From NCBI GenBank assembly GCA_030180075.1, contig JASNJN010000115.1, forward strand, positions 1-34,181: DNA of 34,181 bases. Reading direction: 5' to 3'. The position numbers were made by a program, and so were the translations under genes. Within the stretch, counting starts at the first letter, position 1. Every line of letters begins with the position of its first letter. The stretch comes from Mikrocytos mackini (taxonomy: Eukaryota; Endomyxa; Ascetosporea; Mikrocytida; Mikrocytiidae). A model generated the notes under the pieces. It saw only the letters and a program-made list of their open reading frames with translations. It had not been told where the DNA came from and searched no databases. Below, in pieces: positions 24,860-34,181 of this stretch.

Positions 24860-27183
24860 TAGGGCCGTGAATTATAGTACAAATTTTATGCTTAAATAGT
24901 AACCCCAAATTCCCTTTTAATATACCCCAAAATAGTACCAAATAGTACCATTATTTGGTTTGGCATTTTGTACAAAAATTTGGTCATTGGACAGTTTTGA
25001 CTAATATTTTACTTATTAAAAACGTGTAAACTGGTCAATGCTGGTGTTTTGTGACGTTCCTTGATTCTAAACTAAAATTTTAAATTTTGCAAATGAACCA
25101 AGACTAATATCGCTGTTGAATCAATGAGATAAATGATATAACTATAATAACCAACACATTACGTAAACCATGGGCACAATTGCGAATTCTTTTGATTTCA
25201 AGGCTTGGTATTTACAACTTCGCGAAAATTAACTTTGAAGACTAACCAAGCGACCACATCTATGACAAAGAGTGACGTAACAGAATCAAGCACTCGTTAC
25301 AAAACTGTACACAGCAATAATGCCGGTGTATATTCTGAAAACTTCTTTTAGAGTTTTAGTACAAAACCAACTCATTCATTCTTCGAAAAAGCCCTTTTCA
25401 TTGACTCCAATACTTTATTCATTTGTCAGATTTTATTGTAAACGAGGACTTGTTTGAACTTCATAGTTTCAATGGACGAAACACCTCAGTTAACAACTTC
25501 CATGATTAAGAAATACATCTTTTTGTATTTAACAAGGGTTATTTACAATAAATAACTTGATGATATCTGGAAAGGCTCATTGGCACAATGTATACAAAAG
25601 GGTTTCCGATGCAATAATATACAACATCTTAACACACCAAAACCGGAAATAAGCCTCTTTTCATTTCCAACACAGACCACTTTGTTTTCTTTCTGATCTC
25701 CTTAATAATGATTAAGTCTAGGCATGACCTATCAACCAAATAGAAGGCTATTTATGATTTATTTTCTGTTTCTCACAACTTGTTATAAAGAAGTTAATAA
25801 AAGAAAATACGAATTTTAGTCGGCGTTAACGAGGAGAATAACCCCTTAAAACTATGCATATACTTTATCAATGAATTATTAACCATTTACTTCAACAATA
25901 CAGAATACTTGTTGATTACATTTACAAATTTCCGCTACAAGTTCTTCTAAGTATGTTCATCTATGTTGAATAGTAAATTAATGGCAATCTTTCTAATCGA
26001 CATGACTCTACACAACAACCTTACCGAGGCACATATTCTCCAATTATATAGACTTAACAAATTATGTTTTAATACAGAAAATGATGGTAACAACAGCACA
26101 GATGCAACTATGAATACAAAGACACTATTTTCTAAGCTCAAACATTTGGATTCTCTTGTTCCTTTTTGCACGCTTTCTACGACAAAAGATAAACAAAATA
26201 ACCAGGGAATTTCTAATGAAGTGTAAATAGAGACACTGACAGTTTATTTCAATTGATGATAAAACGAATTCTTAAATTTTATTCCTTACTATATACTTAA
26301 ACAAAAGAGTAATCGGAGGTATAAAACTAAATGAAATAAGCGGATTGTTAATAGGTGTTATAAAGTTAATAACGTGGAATAAAGGGAAAAAAATTTATAT
26401 GTAATTCTTTGTTTAAAAGATATATCTAATAAATAAAAAATATTTGACCAATATGAACGTTTTGTGTATTTACTTATTTATTATTCGAGGATCATAAATG
26501 TTTGTCTCCCAAAATAAGTTGTTACTAAAACCCCAACAGCGATAATTGCTTTATCACCCTTAAGCAAATCTTTATACATGTCGATATATAAATTATAATA
26601 TTGTCAGCCGTTATCTTAAATGTTGTTAAACGTCGTGCTATTACGATATGATATTGTTCTTTGAATATGTATAAGGATCGAGAAGTCTGTACTTATTGAA
26701 GAATGCTGTAAGATTGTTTTCTAACATTTAATAGTATATTCTTTCTAATAAAATATGTGTTGATTTGGCTTTTAAAATAGCATAGTGTTGTAAGTGAGGT
26801 GTTGGTAAATGGCCGATTTCGGGGTTAGATGTCGGGAAGGTAAAGTATCTTCTGTGTCTTAAGACACTAAATTTTTTTATTCTGATTTCTGTTGTGTGAC
26901 ACTTTACACTTATATACGCAGTGAAATGGTTTGTCGGTACTTAATATGAAGAATTTTGTGCCGAATCCTATGAGAAAATCCATGAGCCTTTCGAGTTTCA
27001 ATAAGTACTATTTTTCAAAATTTTAAATCTAAAATAGTACCAAAACTAACGAAATAGTACCATAGTACAAAATCAAAAAACACGATTGAACACTTATAAA
27101 AAGAAATACAATATTTAAAAGCGTCCTCTGAGGCTATACCTTGATTTTAAAAATTTGCAAAAGTACTATTTTTCACGGCCCTA
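24860..27183. mobile_element. hAT-like non-autonomous element inserted in the retrotransposon relic
   Basis: The left end TAGGGCCGTGAATTATAGTAC (24860-24880) and the reverse complement of 27163-27183 match at 19 of 21 positions. Both ends also carry AAATAGTACC-type subterminal repeats (about 24932-24950; 27032-27063). The TAGGG termini resemble hAT ends. The immediate 8-bp flanks (ATCATCTA, CTGATTAT) are not identical, so no target duplication is seen. The 2.3-kb interior is AT-rich with no recognisable transposase. The longest frame (25963-26226, 87 codons) looks like chance. Confidence 0.62.
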
Positions 27184-28255
27184 CTGATTATATTAAATCA
27201 TTTTTATGTTTTATACCCAGGAAATTTTAAATTAAAAATCATATAAGATTAATTATATATTACTAATTTAAAATCAAACGCTTGTCGCGTTTTTAAAATA
27301 TTTGCCAGCTAAGAAATACGTCTTTAGTTCAACTAGATAGATATCTAAACATAGTATCACCGAAACCGTAGTGATCTCTATTTAAATATTTTAAAGATTT
27401 GATGCTAATTAAGATGTTGATTTAAAATCAAAAATATAAATGGATTTTATTTATAAACATGTGATAAACAAACAATAAGTAATTTGATTATTTATTCCAA
27501 ATTATATTACACGGTTACAAATATTGTTAAAACGATATAATTACATTAACACATGTATATTCATACTATGTTTCTCAAATCAATTCGAGCTATTCAGAAG
27601 CATTCGATGACTGTTGTCAACTATTATGAAAAATAGCATTTTATGAACTGATTATTTCGAATCTAAACCAAATACTGCCGATAAAATAAAATTATGTAAA
27701 ATGCAATTCTTACCTTTTATACTAAGCTCTTTTAGCTATTCCATAATATTAAATATTATGTCAAGAAAAGTTAATGATTTTATACAATAATATATTTATT
27801 ATGATGTAATTAAAGAAAATTATATATGAGATGCTAATTAAAAATAAGATAAAATAATCCGGCAACTTTAAATCAATATAAGAATTTATGTTTATACTAA
27901 AAACAATGAAATCCAATTAAATGTGTGTAAACTGTATATATCAAAAACAAGAGTGATCTTGATAGGTGGAATTTAATAATTAATAAAATTATTCATATTA
28001 ATTATATTTGCATGAACTGAATCCAATGAAAATATTTAAATACACAATAAATATTTTGTCGTCTGAAATAAAAGATTGGGAATTCTCTTAAGTATCATTT
28101 TAAACTTCGTATATATTGATTAAATTGTTTGGATATTCGAAATAATATCGAAACTTATTTCAGATCATCCTAGAGTTTCAATTCAACAAAATATTTAATA
28201 TATAAATCAATATAAAAATGATTTATTTGGTGAATTAAACAGTGATTATAAATGC
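27184..28255. other. AT-rich non-coding DNA
   Basis: About 1.1 kb of very AT-rich sequence without a supported gene, RNA or clear repeat. It lies between the right end of the hAT-like element and the sharp start of gag-protease homology near 28315. It may be further insertion debris. Confidence 0.45.
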
Positions 28256-29086
28256 TTATTTTATATGAAAACTCGATTTTATAAGTGCTAATAATGCTAT
28301 TTTATAGCTGCTATTTTTGGTTGCCCTAATTATGAACCTTTCTCGGCTCTTGTTACCTTGGACTTCTATGTCCAGTTTAATGTCTCCTATTGTGTCGACT
28401 TTTTGTCCTGACGCGGTTAATATCCCCGATTTTTGGGTGTTTATCTTTCTAATCCCTAGCCGACCGGCTGTCTTCTCGTTTAATATATTGGCTTCCGCTC
28501 CTGTATCACCTAGGGCATTGAAATATCCATTGCCTACCATGACTTTCACATGGTCTAGGCTATTATCTTTTACTATTTTCCCATTCAAGTCTTTGTGCCC
28601 ATCGCTAATTCGCTGATGGTTCTGCATATTGTTTACGCGTGGGTTTGATCCTCCACCGCAGCAGAATTCGAAATGGTTTCGTCGATTACATCTGTTGCAT
28701 CGATGTCCCTGAGCTGGGCAATACCTCCGTGCTCTGGGATGGTACTCCTTGCACTTATCGCACAGTATCCTCTCTTCAAACCTTGGTCCGTCATCAAACC
28801 TAGATCCAGGCCGATCATCTCTTCGAGGCATAATACTTTCTTGTCTACCTCCCGTTGCCTGGGGTCTTTGTAACTTCATAAACAACGCTGTTTCCAACTG
28901 TTGTGCTCTTACCATCGTTTCTCTGAACGTTTCCGGGGTTTTGGCTACTAGAGGTCTTTGGATACCGTCTGCTTCCAACCCTGCAATGAAGAGGTCTCTT
29001 AGGATGGAGTCTTCTCCTATCCCAAGGTTACAGTAGGCTATGAGTTCTTTCATGGCTCTTCCTTCCAAAAGCTGCCACGTCTTCAC
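28256..29086 (-). pseudogene. Ty3/gypsy gag zinc knuckles and protease (3' part)
   Basis: This minus-strand frame of 276 codons continues the gag frame after a single-base frameshift near 29058 (overlap 29028-29086). It holds the end of the gag capsid-like region (ELIAYCNLGIGEDSILRDLF), an Arg/Pro-rich linker, and two zinc-binding segments: CDKCKEYHPRARRYC and CNRCNRRNHFEFC, the latter of C-x2-C-x4-H-x4-C type. The retropepsin-like active site LGDTGAEANIL follows. Homology fades at about 28315, where the DNA turns sharply AT-rich, so the rest of protease and the reverse transcriptase N-terminus are missing. The base composition is much more G/C-rich than in the flanks. Confidence 0.87.
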
Positions 29087-29930
29087 CCCGCCTCTGTATT
29101 CTTCTGAATAAGCTTAACCGGTGGTAAGTGATAGTCCTCACCGGTGTGAAATACTCACGCATAGTTTGGTGGATCATGTCCACAGTTCTCTGTCCAACCG
29201 TCCCCGTTAATGTTCTGAGGAGTCTTCTACCTTCACATCCTAGTGAGCTCTCAAGTAGGGCTGCTTTGCGCTCTTCGCTGCAATCGATCATGCCCGATGT
29301 CACCAGATAGGTGTTAAAATCTTGCATCCAATCCTCCCATGAAATTCTGGGGTCTAAACCGCTTTCCAGAAAGTCGGTAGGTTGTCTAATGTTTTGCAGG
29401 CCAACGTTGCCTTGCTGAATCATTGGTTGTCTCTGAGGGATCTCTACCTCTCTATGTGGAACCTCTACCTCCCTGTAGGGCATCTCTGCCTCTATATGGG
29501 GTGTTTCTGTCTCCCTTTGCGGCCTCTTCATGTTTGTCATGACCGGTACTTGTGCCATTCCCATCTTTGCTTGGATAGCTTCCTCGGTTCCTCTGGCCAA
29601 ATTCTGCAGTTTCTCCGTGGTTGTCTCCGCGGGCTTATTGTCTGCTTTGTCACATTCGCTAGCGAATAGTCTGAGAATCAACGAGTCTTTGGTGTTTGCT
29701 ATGAACGTGGGCAGGCTACGATCCTTGACCATCGACTTTAAAGCATGTAGTGTCGCGACTCTTATATCGTTGTATCTGGAGAGGAAATCCTCTTCCAGTT
29801 CCTTTACCAGCACCCTATTTCCATGAGAAGTTGCGGTAAGTCCTCTCATTTTCATCAGCCTTAGTAGGCTCTCTGTCGTGCTCTTCTCAAGTCTTTCACG
29901 GATTCTAGATCCGAACTGTGATGTCGCCAT
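29028..29930 (-). pseudogene. Ty3/gypsy gag (5' part), frameshifted
   Basis: From the ATG at 29930 (the frame opens ten codons earlier at TTG) this frame reads the N-terminal gag. First comes a helical, charged region, then a linker with four 7-residue tandem repeats (29424-29507). A retrotransposon-gag capsid segment follows: DPRISWEDWMQDFNTYL, then EERKAALLESSLGCEGRRLL and MREYFTPVRTITYHRLSLFRRIQ. The frame then shifts after VAAFGRK and terminates. The correct continuation, KELIAYCNL, is one base out of phase in the neighbouring frame. A single extra base in the AAGGAAGAG run explains it. Gag forms the particle shell of the retrotransposon. Confidence 0.85.
29424..29507 (-). repeat. Four 21-bp tandem repeats in gag linker
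   Basis: Four consecutive in-frame units encode ETPHIEA, EMPYREV, EVPHREV and EIPQRQP. The 21-bp period keeps the reading frame. Confidence 0.85.
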
Positions 29931-29948
29931 GTTGTAGTGGAAGTCTAG

Positions 29949-30738
29949 ATATTTTGTCAAAAAATAAATTTTATATTTATTTAAAAGAGGAAAAGGCGAT
30001 GTACGTCCCTATTCTCAACATGCGGATAGGCTTAGAATAAGCTCTACCTATTATGAATGCGAAAGAGGGCGCCCTAGGTTGTCACATGCCAAATTAAAGT
30101 CAACGACCACTAAAAAACTGGGGTGTCAAGCGTATTTCTATATTGTGGCATGCAATAACAAATTGATTGTTAAACATGGAAACTTTAAACACAGCTGCTT
30201 TTGTAAAGGTAAGTATAAGAAGAATCCTATTAGCCCCGCCGTTAAAAATATGACTGAACTATTAATAATACATAAAACGCCGACCGCCAACATTGCTCGT
30301 TATTTATCGTTTGAAACGGGCAATTATTACAGTACAAAGGACATTCACAACACGTTTAAAGACAAAACTAAGGATTGGAGCGTAGACGAAGCGGTTGAGC
30401 AGTTAAGAATAGACGGAGGAAATGTCTGGAAATTAAAAAATGATAAGAAGAAGACGATGGGAATACTGTATCAATCAAGTGTGATGTTTGATAATTTTAA
30501 AGAATTTGGACAACTTGGAATACTTGACTCGACGTTTAAGTTGACCAATCTCAACTGGACTTTCTTTATATTTCTAGGAGTGGATTCGAACCTGCGATCG
30601 GTACCCTTTTTTGCATTTGCCATTCACAACGAGACTTACAATATGTTGGCCAGAGTTTTCGAAATATTTGGACAATACAATGATGTGAGTAGAACAGAGT
30701 ACATAATAACTGATAAAGATTTATCAGAAATAAAGTGA
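29949..30738 (+). pseudogene. MULE transposase, N-terminal part
   Basis: The plus-strand frame is open from just after the TAG at 29946-29948 to the TGA at 30736. It has no in-frame ATG at its front, so the 5' end is missing or replaced where it meets the gag start. From about 30049 it reads YYECERGRPR ... KKLGCQAYF ... GNFKHSC, a FAR1/FLYWCH-like zinc module typical of MULE (Mutator-like) transposases. The MULE catalytic core follows: LGILDSTFKLT (first Asp) and YIITDKDLSEI (second Asp). The frame stops right after the second Asp block, and the rest continues in another phase at 30735. Such enzymes cut and paste Mutator-type DNA transposons. No terminal inverted repeats were found here. Confidence 0.85.
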
Positions 30739-31922
30739 TCCGTAATTACTTTCCTAATGGACATTTAAATCTGTGTAGATTTCATTTGATCAAAGTTTTC
30801 AAAAATGCGATGGGTAAGATTGTAGGACTGAGCAAGGAAGTTAAAGAGAAAAATAACAATATTATAAAAATGATATGTTATTTAGAAAACCAGGACCTTT
30901 ACCCCGAATTGATAGATAGATTTCATCCCAAAGTAAGAAAGTATTATGATAAAAATTGGGGGCCGTTGAAGAATGAATTTGTGCCTTGTTTTAAAGAGGT
31001 ATGTTTAAATATGAATATACATACCACAAATAATATTAAGAGTTATTTCAGTGTTATAAAAAAAACTATCAAACTACGTCAAAATTTGGGAAACTTTTTA
31101 GTGGATATAAAGACGTTTTTTGATAACAAGAATAGAATACTAGAATCTGAAGCAGACCGAAAAAGACAACGTGTGCCAAATAAAAATATACTGGCCGTTC
31201 TTATATCTGTTAAATCCAGCATTTCCAATTACGCGTTCCAAACTTTAATAGATATAGAAATGAATTCGCACTTCTTAACTTCTACCAGTAAAAATTTTGA
31301 ATTTAATCTCCTCGATTGTTGTGAATTCAAAGAAAAATTTGGACTTCCATGCGTCCATGTTTTTTATAATAATCGAGATTTGACGAAAGGCAAATTAATT
31401 AAATGGGTTGCTTCAAGGTGGATGATATCTTTCAAAAAGGATGAGGAAGCATATTTAGTTAATGTTATGGAAAGTAAAAATGTCCGCAGTATTAATAAAG
31501 AAGACACGAAAATAACAGATTATTCAGGACACGAATCTGTCAACCCGGCCACTATGACAACAGGATTCTCAAAACCAACCCATAATATCCAACAAGAGAT
31601 GGTTAAGCTTGATACAGTAATTGGGTTTCCTGATAAAGAAGAGACAGTCTACAAATATAAGAAATTCAAGCCATTGGGTGAAAAAATAGCATCAATTTTG
31701 GCAAATAAAAGAATTACAAAGGATAATGGAATAATACTGCTTGAAAAATTGTGTGATTTCGTTGAAGAGAATGAACCCAAATCTATTCTGGAAATTGTCT
31801 CCCCGAATATCAACATTATAACTGAGAATATTCAATTTAATAACAGGATACTTAGAAATTTATTAGATTCCAACTTGGAGGTTAATAATAACCAAAAAGG
31901 ACATAGGAGAAAAAGAAAATAA
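30735..31922 (+). pseudogene. MULE transposase, C-terminal part with SWIM zinc finger
   Basis: This frame of 395 codons begins with GTG and overlaps the end of the previous frame by four bases. It starts with NYFPNGHLNLCRFHLIKVF, the C/H block that directly follows the second catalytic Asp in MULE enzymes. One missing base therefore splits the gene. TTNNIKSYFSVIK is the third-acidic block. The Glu normally found after NN-hydrophobic is Lys here, so the catalytic triad looks incomplete. A SWIM-type zinc finger (LDCCEFKEKFGLPCVHVF) follows at about residues 195-212, then a long charged tail. Apart from the frameshift and that residue, the frame is well preserved. Confidence 0.85.
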
Positions 31923-32095
31923 ACTTGGGTTTATTTAAATAATTTATTTTAATTATAATTAATATTAAATATAATTCATTCCATACTCATGAAGAGGTAA
32001 TATAAAAAGATTTAGAAAAATTTAAATATGAACACGAAATATACTTGTTAATTTATTAATAATTTGTCATATACTTAAATTGAATACAAACCCAA
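31923..32095. other. AT-rich sequence after the MULE gene
   Basis: No gene is seen. It may contain the 3' end of the MULE element, but no terminal inverted repeat partner is visible upstream. Confidence 0.4.
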
Positions 32096-32593
32096 TTACT
32101 TTATGAATGGGCAATTAATATCTGGATTAAATTCTTTTTGTTTGAGTTGGTGTATTTCTGCGATATAAACAAGAAAACAAGCCAGGTTTCTCCTTAGTCC
32201 CTCCCCAATAAGACCTTTATGTTGTAGAGTGTGATTTAAATCTTTGAATCCTCCTTTATATTACAAGCGACACACACTCCCATTTTTGTAACATACCCAA
32301 TCCTTTGTGCTTCTTCTCTTGTGTGATTTATCTGTGTTAACTCCTGCAATGAATTACTCCCAAACTTACGTCTGGTATACACATAAATCTCTTTGTCTTT
32401 AATATTCCTCAAATTTCCTGTATATATCTTAAGCAGGACACTCAAATCGTGCTAACCAGTAATGAGCCCCGTCTTTGAGAAGTATACTATAGATGCATGT
32501 GTAAATAATGGGATTGTATCCGTATGGTGTTTCTAGTACTATCCAGGACGTGTAGAAGTTATGTGTGATGATGGGAAGCCAAAACAAGATTTG
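32096..32593 (-). pseudogene. Unidentified coding relic, several frames
   Basis: Three successive minus-strand open stretches in different frames read as one decayed gene. At 32593-32440 the frame includes TPYGYNPIIYTCIY and HYWLARFECPA before a stop. At 32445-32236 (69 codons) it includes EIYVYTRRKFG and YVTKMGVCVACN. At 32260-32096 it includes GFKDLNHTLQHKGLIGEGL and FLVYIAEIHQLKQ. The stretches have protein-like composition in very AT-rich DNA. I do not recognise the family. A transposon or other expanded repeat family is likely given the setting, but this is inference. Confidence 0.4.
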
Positions 32594-32899
32594 TCAGTGT
32601 GGGGAACAGTGTCAAGATGTTTTCTTTGTCTTTATAATGAGTAGTGATCCGTATTCGAACCAGAAGCGCTTATGCAAAAGATTATTTAAATTTTCAGAAA
32701 TTTCATAAGTAAATGTTGTAATAACCATTATTAAATACATATATTAAAATTTATGCCCTAGTATGTTCCCATTTATAATTTTTAGTCTAAACGGCTACTT
32801 AGAATCTCACAATTCCATATTTAAGTTTTAAAATTTTAAGTTTCTGAAAACACAAGCTAATAATCAATAACTTATTAAAAAAAAAATTTTTTTTTAAAA
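32594..32899. other. AT-rich leader ending in an A/T palindrome
   Basis: This is non-coding. At 32877-32900 a run of ten A, nine T and five A forms a perfect A/T palindrome immediately before the long open frame. It could be a former poly(A)/poly(T) joint of a retroelement insertion. Confidence 0.4.
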
Positions 32900-34181
32900 A
32901 TGGTCCATGATAAAAAATCAAAGTGCAAGGCTTGGATGGTGAATCCACAGGTAGGCAAAGACACGCTGAAGTGGAATCCCTTCGTACGCCAGACCAAAAG
33001 AGGCATTAACTTGTCTGGCCCTCCGCTCAAGGCTGCCATGAAAATGGAAAAGGTCGGGGCGGATAAAGGGCAGAGTTCCCTGCGTAGACCCAAAAAAGGT
33101 GCACTGATGTGCAGTAGCAGCGAGCAGCGGGAACGTATAAGTGCAATAAACGCCACTCCGATTAATAAAATCATATACCCCAATCCCGGTCCCAAATCAA
33201 AACATGGAAGGCCAAAAAAGCCCAAAGCGAAAACCCAGGTGTCGATAGACAAATGGGTTGTCTCAAGCATATCTTGTAAAACTGAAACAGGCAATAAAAA
33301 AATTGTTCATAAAAAGTCAAAACCGAAAGGAGAGGGCCCAGTTTTTGTACCAAAGTGGAAAAATCCAAATTGGTTAGGCTTCAGGGTCCCGAAAGCTATT
33401 GAAACACAAGAGCAACGGGACCACTTTTTTAAAATTTTATATTTCAAAGAAAACCAAAAGAAATTGATTTTAGAAATGACGAAGCAGAACAAGAAGTTGG
33501 AGACAATAGATCTCACCGATAAAGGAGAGAAGAAACAGGGAAGCAAACCCGAGAGGGAAAAAACGCCTCAAACGGGGAGGGGTGTTAGGCAGGAAAAAAA
33601 GTCAGCCTACACTCCCTTCGATCCCAAGAAAAGCGCGGTCCTAGCACACTTGCATCACCCCCAGAAGAAACAAAACGAAATAGGGGGTGATGTAGAGGAC
33701 GATTGTGACAAGACGGAAATCCTGGAAGTACGTCCCGGAAAAGGACCGGAACCCACGAGGACTGTCTTGAGATACACAATCTCCCAATTCCTGGAGTTCC
33801 AAGCCAAGCTGCATGAGTTCGTCAGGCTGAACCAAGCTACTATACGAGGAACATGCCTCGAGAAGTACGCGGTCGCCGACGGAGTGAGAAAGGATGAGCT
33901 CCTGACCCTCCAAGGATTGGAAACAATCCGGACGCTCACAACGGCAGAGATGTTCCAGGCCAAACTGGTGGACATGGACAAAACCCATGAACTCGATAGC
34001 CTGGAAATATCAGCACCAAAGGTCAAACCGGTGGAACAAACCCCAACCGTGCCCGAGGTTAAGGTAGTGGAACAAAACCCTGAAGAACCAGTGGTGTTCG
34101 CATCGGCAGACAAAACCCGTTCCAAGGTAGGCAGATTCAGAGGCATGTCAAAAGACATGGTGAAGATGCTTGGCTACATGA
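32900..34181 (+). CDS. Long open frame running off the window, possible non-LTR retrotransposon protein N-terminus
   Basis: From the ATG at 32900 there are 427 codons with no stop to the window end. The product is strongly basic at first, with an AT-hook-like GRPKKPK (about residues 106-112). A Lys/Gln/Glu-rich middle follows (about 170-250), then an amphipathic helical region (FLEFQAKLHEFVRLNQ, about 317-332) and a Pro/Val/Glu-rich linker (KPVEQTPTVPEVKVVEQ). Codons favour G/C at the third position much more than the host-like genes in this window, suggesting a different origin. No reverse transcriptase is reached. A non-LTR (LINE) ORF N-terminus is my best guess from the basic start, the A/T tract before it and the setting. 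A capsid-like or other mobile-element protein is possible. Confidence 0.65.
   Translation, partial: MVHDKKSKCKAWMVNPQVGKDTLKWNPFVRQTKRGINLSGPPLKAAMKMEKVGADKGQSSLRRPKKGALMCSSSEQRERISAINATPINKIIYPNPGPKSKHGRPKKPKAKTQVSIDKWVVSSISCKTETGNKKIVHKKSKPKGEGPVFVPKWKNPNWLGFRVPKAIETQEQRDHFFKILYFKENQKKLILEMTKQNKKLETIDLTDKGEKKQGSKPEREKTPQTGRGVRQEKKSAYTPFDPKKSAVLAHLHHPQKKQNEIGGDVEDDCDKTEILEVRPGKGPEPTRTVLRYTISQFLEFQAKLHEFVRLNQATIRGTCLEKYAVADGVRKDELLTLQGLETIRTLTTAEMFQAKLVDMDKTHELDSLEISAPKVKPVEQTPTVPEVKVVEQNPEEPVVFASADKTRSKVGRFRGMSKDMVKMLGYM

Noticed and set aside
25963-26226. 87-codon open frame inside the hAT-like element
   Set aside because: There is no recognisable domain, an equally open frame lies on the opposite strand, and the composition looks like AT-rich background.
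30586-30606. GGATTCGAACCTGCGATC, resembling the T-arm of a minus-strand tRNA
   Set aside because: It lies inside the MULE transposase frame and no anticodon or D arm can be drawn around it.
30728-30740. Programmed -1 frameshift joining the two MULE frames
   Set aside because: The overlap lacks a canonical slippery heptamer, and the rest of the copy shows decay. A one-base deletion is simpler.
32641-32670. GTATTCGAACC, resembling a tRNA T-loop
   Set aside because: The stem around the loop does not pair and no acceptor stem is found.
32875-34158. Several minus-strand frames at the right end
   Set aside because: They are shadows of the continuous plus-strand frame that runs off the window.
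1-34181. CRISPR arrays, bacterial operons or Shine-Dalgarno sites
   Set aside because: No regularly spaced repeats were seen, and the gene content (SAP30-like, GAR1, DOCK, Ty3/gypsy) is eukaryotic.

Overview
The window looks like part of a transposon-rich genome of a microsporidium or a close relative, of the expanded, AT-rich type. The evidence is indirect. About 17 kb in the middle (6.67-23.74 kb) carries intronless genes packed with tiny gaps: 39, 65 and 29 bp between convergent genes, and 8 and 48 bp between divergent start codons. Several start codons have an AAATTT-like motif close by, as described for microsporidian promoters. On both sides the DNA is mostly decayed mobile elements of kinds common in large microsporidian genomes (Tc1/mariner, Ty3/gypsy, MULE, hAT-like). 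The species cannot be named from this sequence.

Left flank (1-6.67 kb): a Tc1/mariner element with imperfect terminal inverted repeats and TA at both ends (147-2156) carries a broken transposase. A head-to-head inverted duplication of a Ty3/gypsy gag-protease region (2303-3316) follows, with ambiguous bases at its centre. Its right arm continues into a nearly complete Ty3/gypsy pol (protease, reverse transcriptase, RNase H, integrase) that is interrupted by a single in-frame TAA.

Gene island (6.67-23.74 kb): a 1928-residue DOCK-family Rho guanine-nucleotide exchange factor (DHR-1 and DHR-2); a DEAH-box RNA helicase; a secreted protein of unknown function; a SAP30-like Sin3-complex subunit whose ATG lies 8 bp from that of a small divergent unknown gene; a very large type I surface protein (about 1312 codons) split by one in-frame TAG; a Rex1-type DEDDh RNA exonuclease; a small type I membrane protein; and a GAR1-like H/ACA RNP protein. 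The island mixes RNA-processing functions (helicase, Rex1, GAR1) with three unrecognised secretory-pathway proteins.

Right flank (23.74-34.18 kb): a G/C-rich hairpin upstream of GAR1; a clean 163-bp hAT-type MITE with an exact 8-bp target duplication; a Ty3/gypsy relic (gag and protease at 28.3-29.9 kb, reverse transcriptase at 24.5-24.9 kb, same strand) apparently split by a 2.3-kb hAT-like non-autonomous element and AT-rich DNA; a frameshifted MULE transposase; an unidentified coding relic; and a relatively GC-rich open frame of 427 codons that runs off the right end, possibly the N-terminus of a non-LTR retrotransposon protein.
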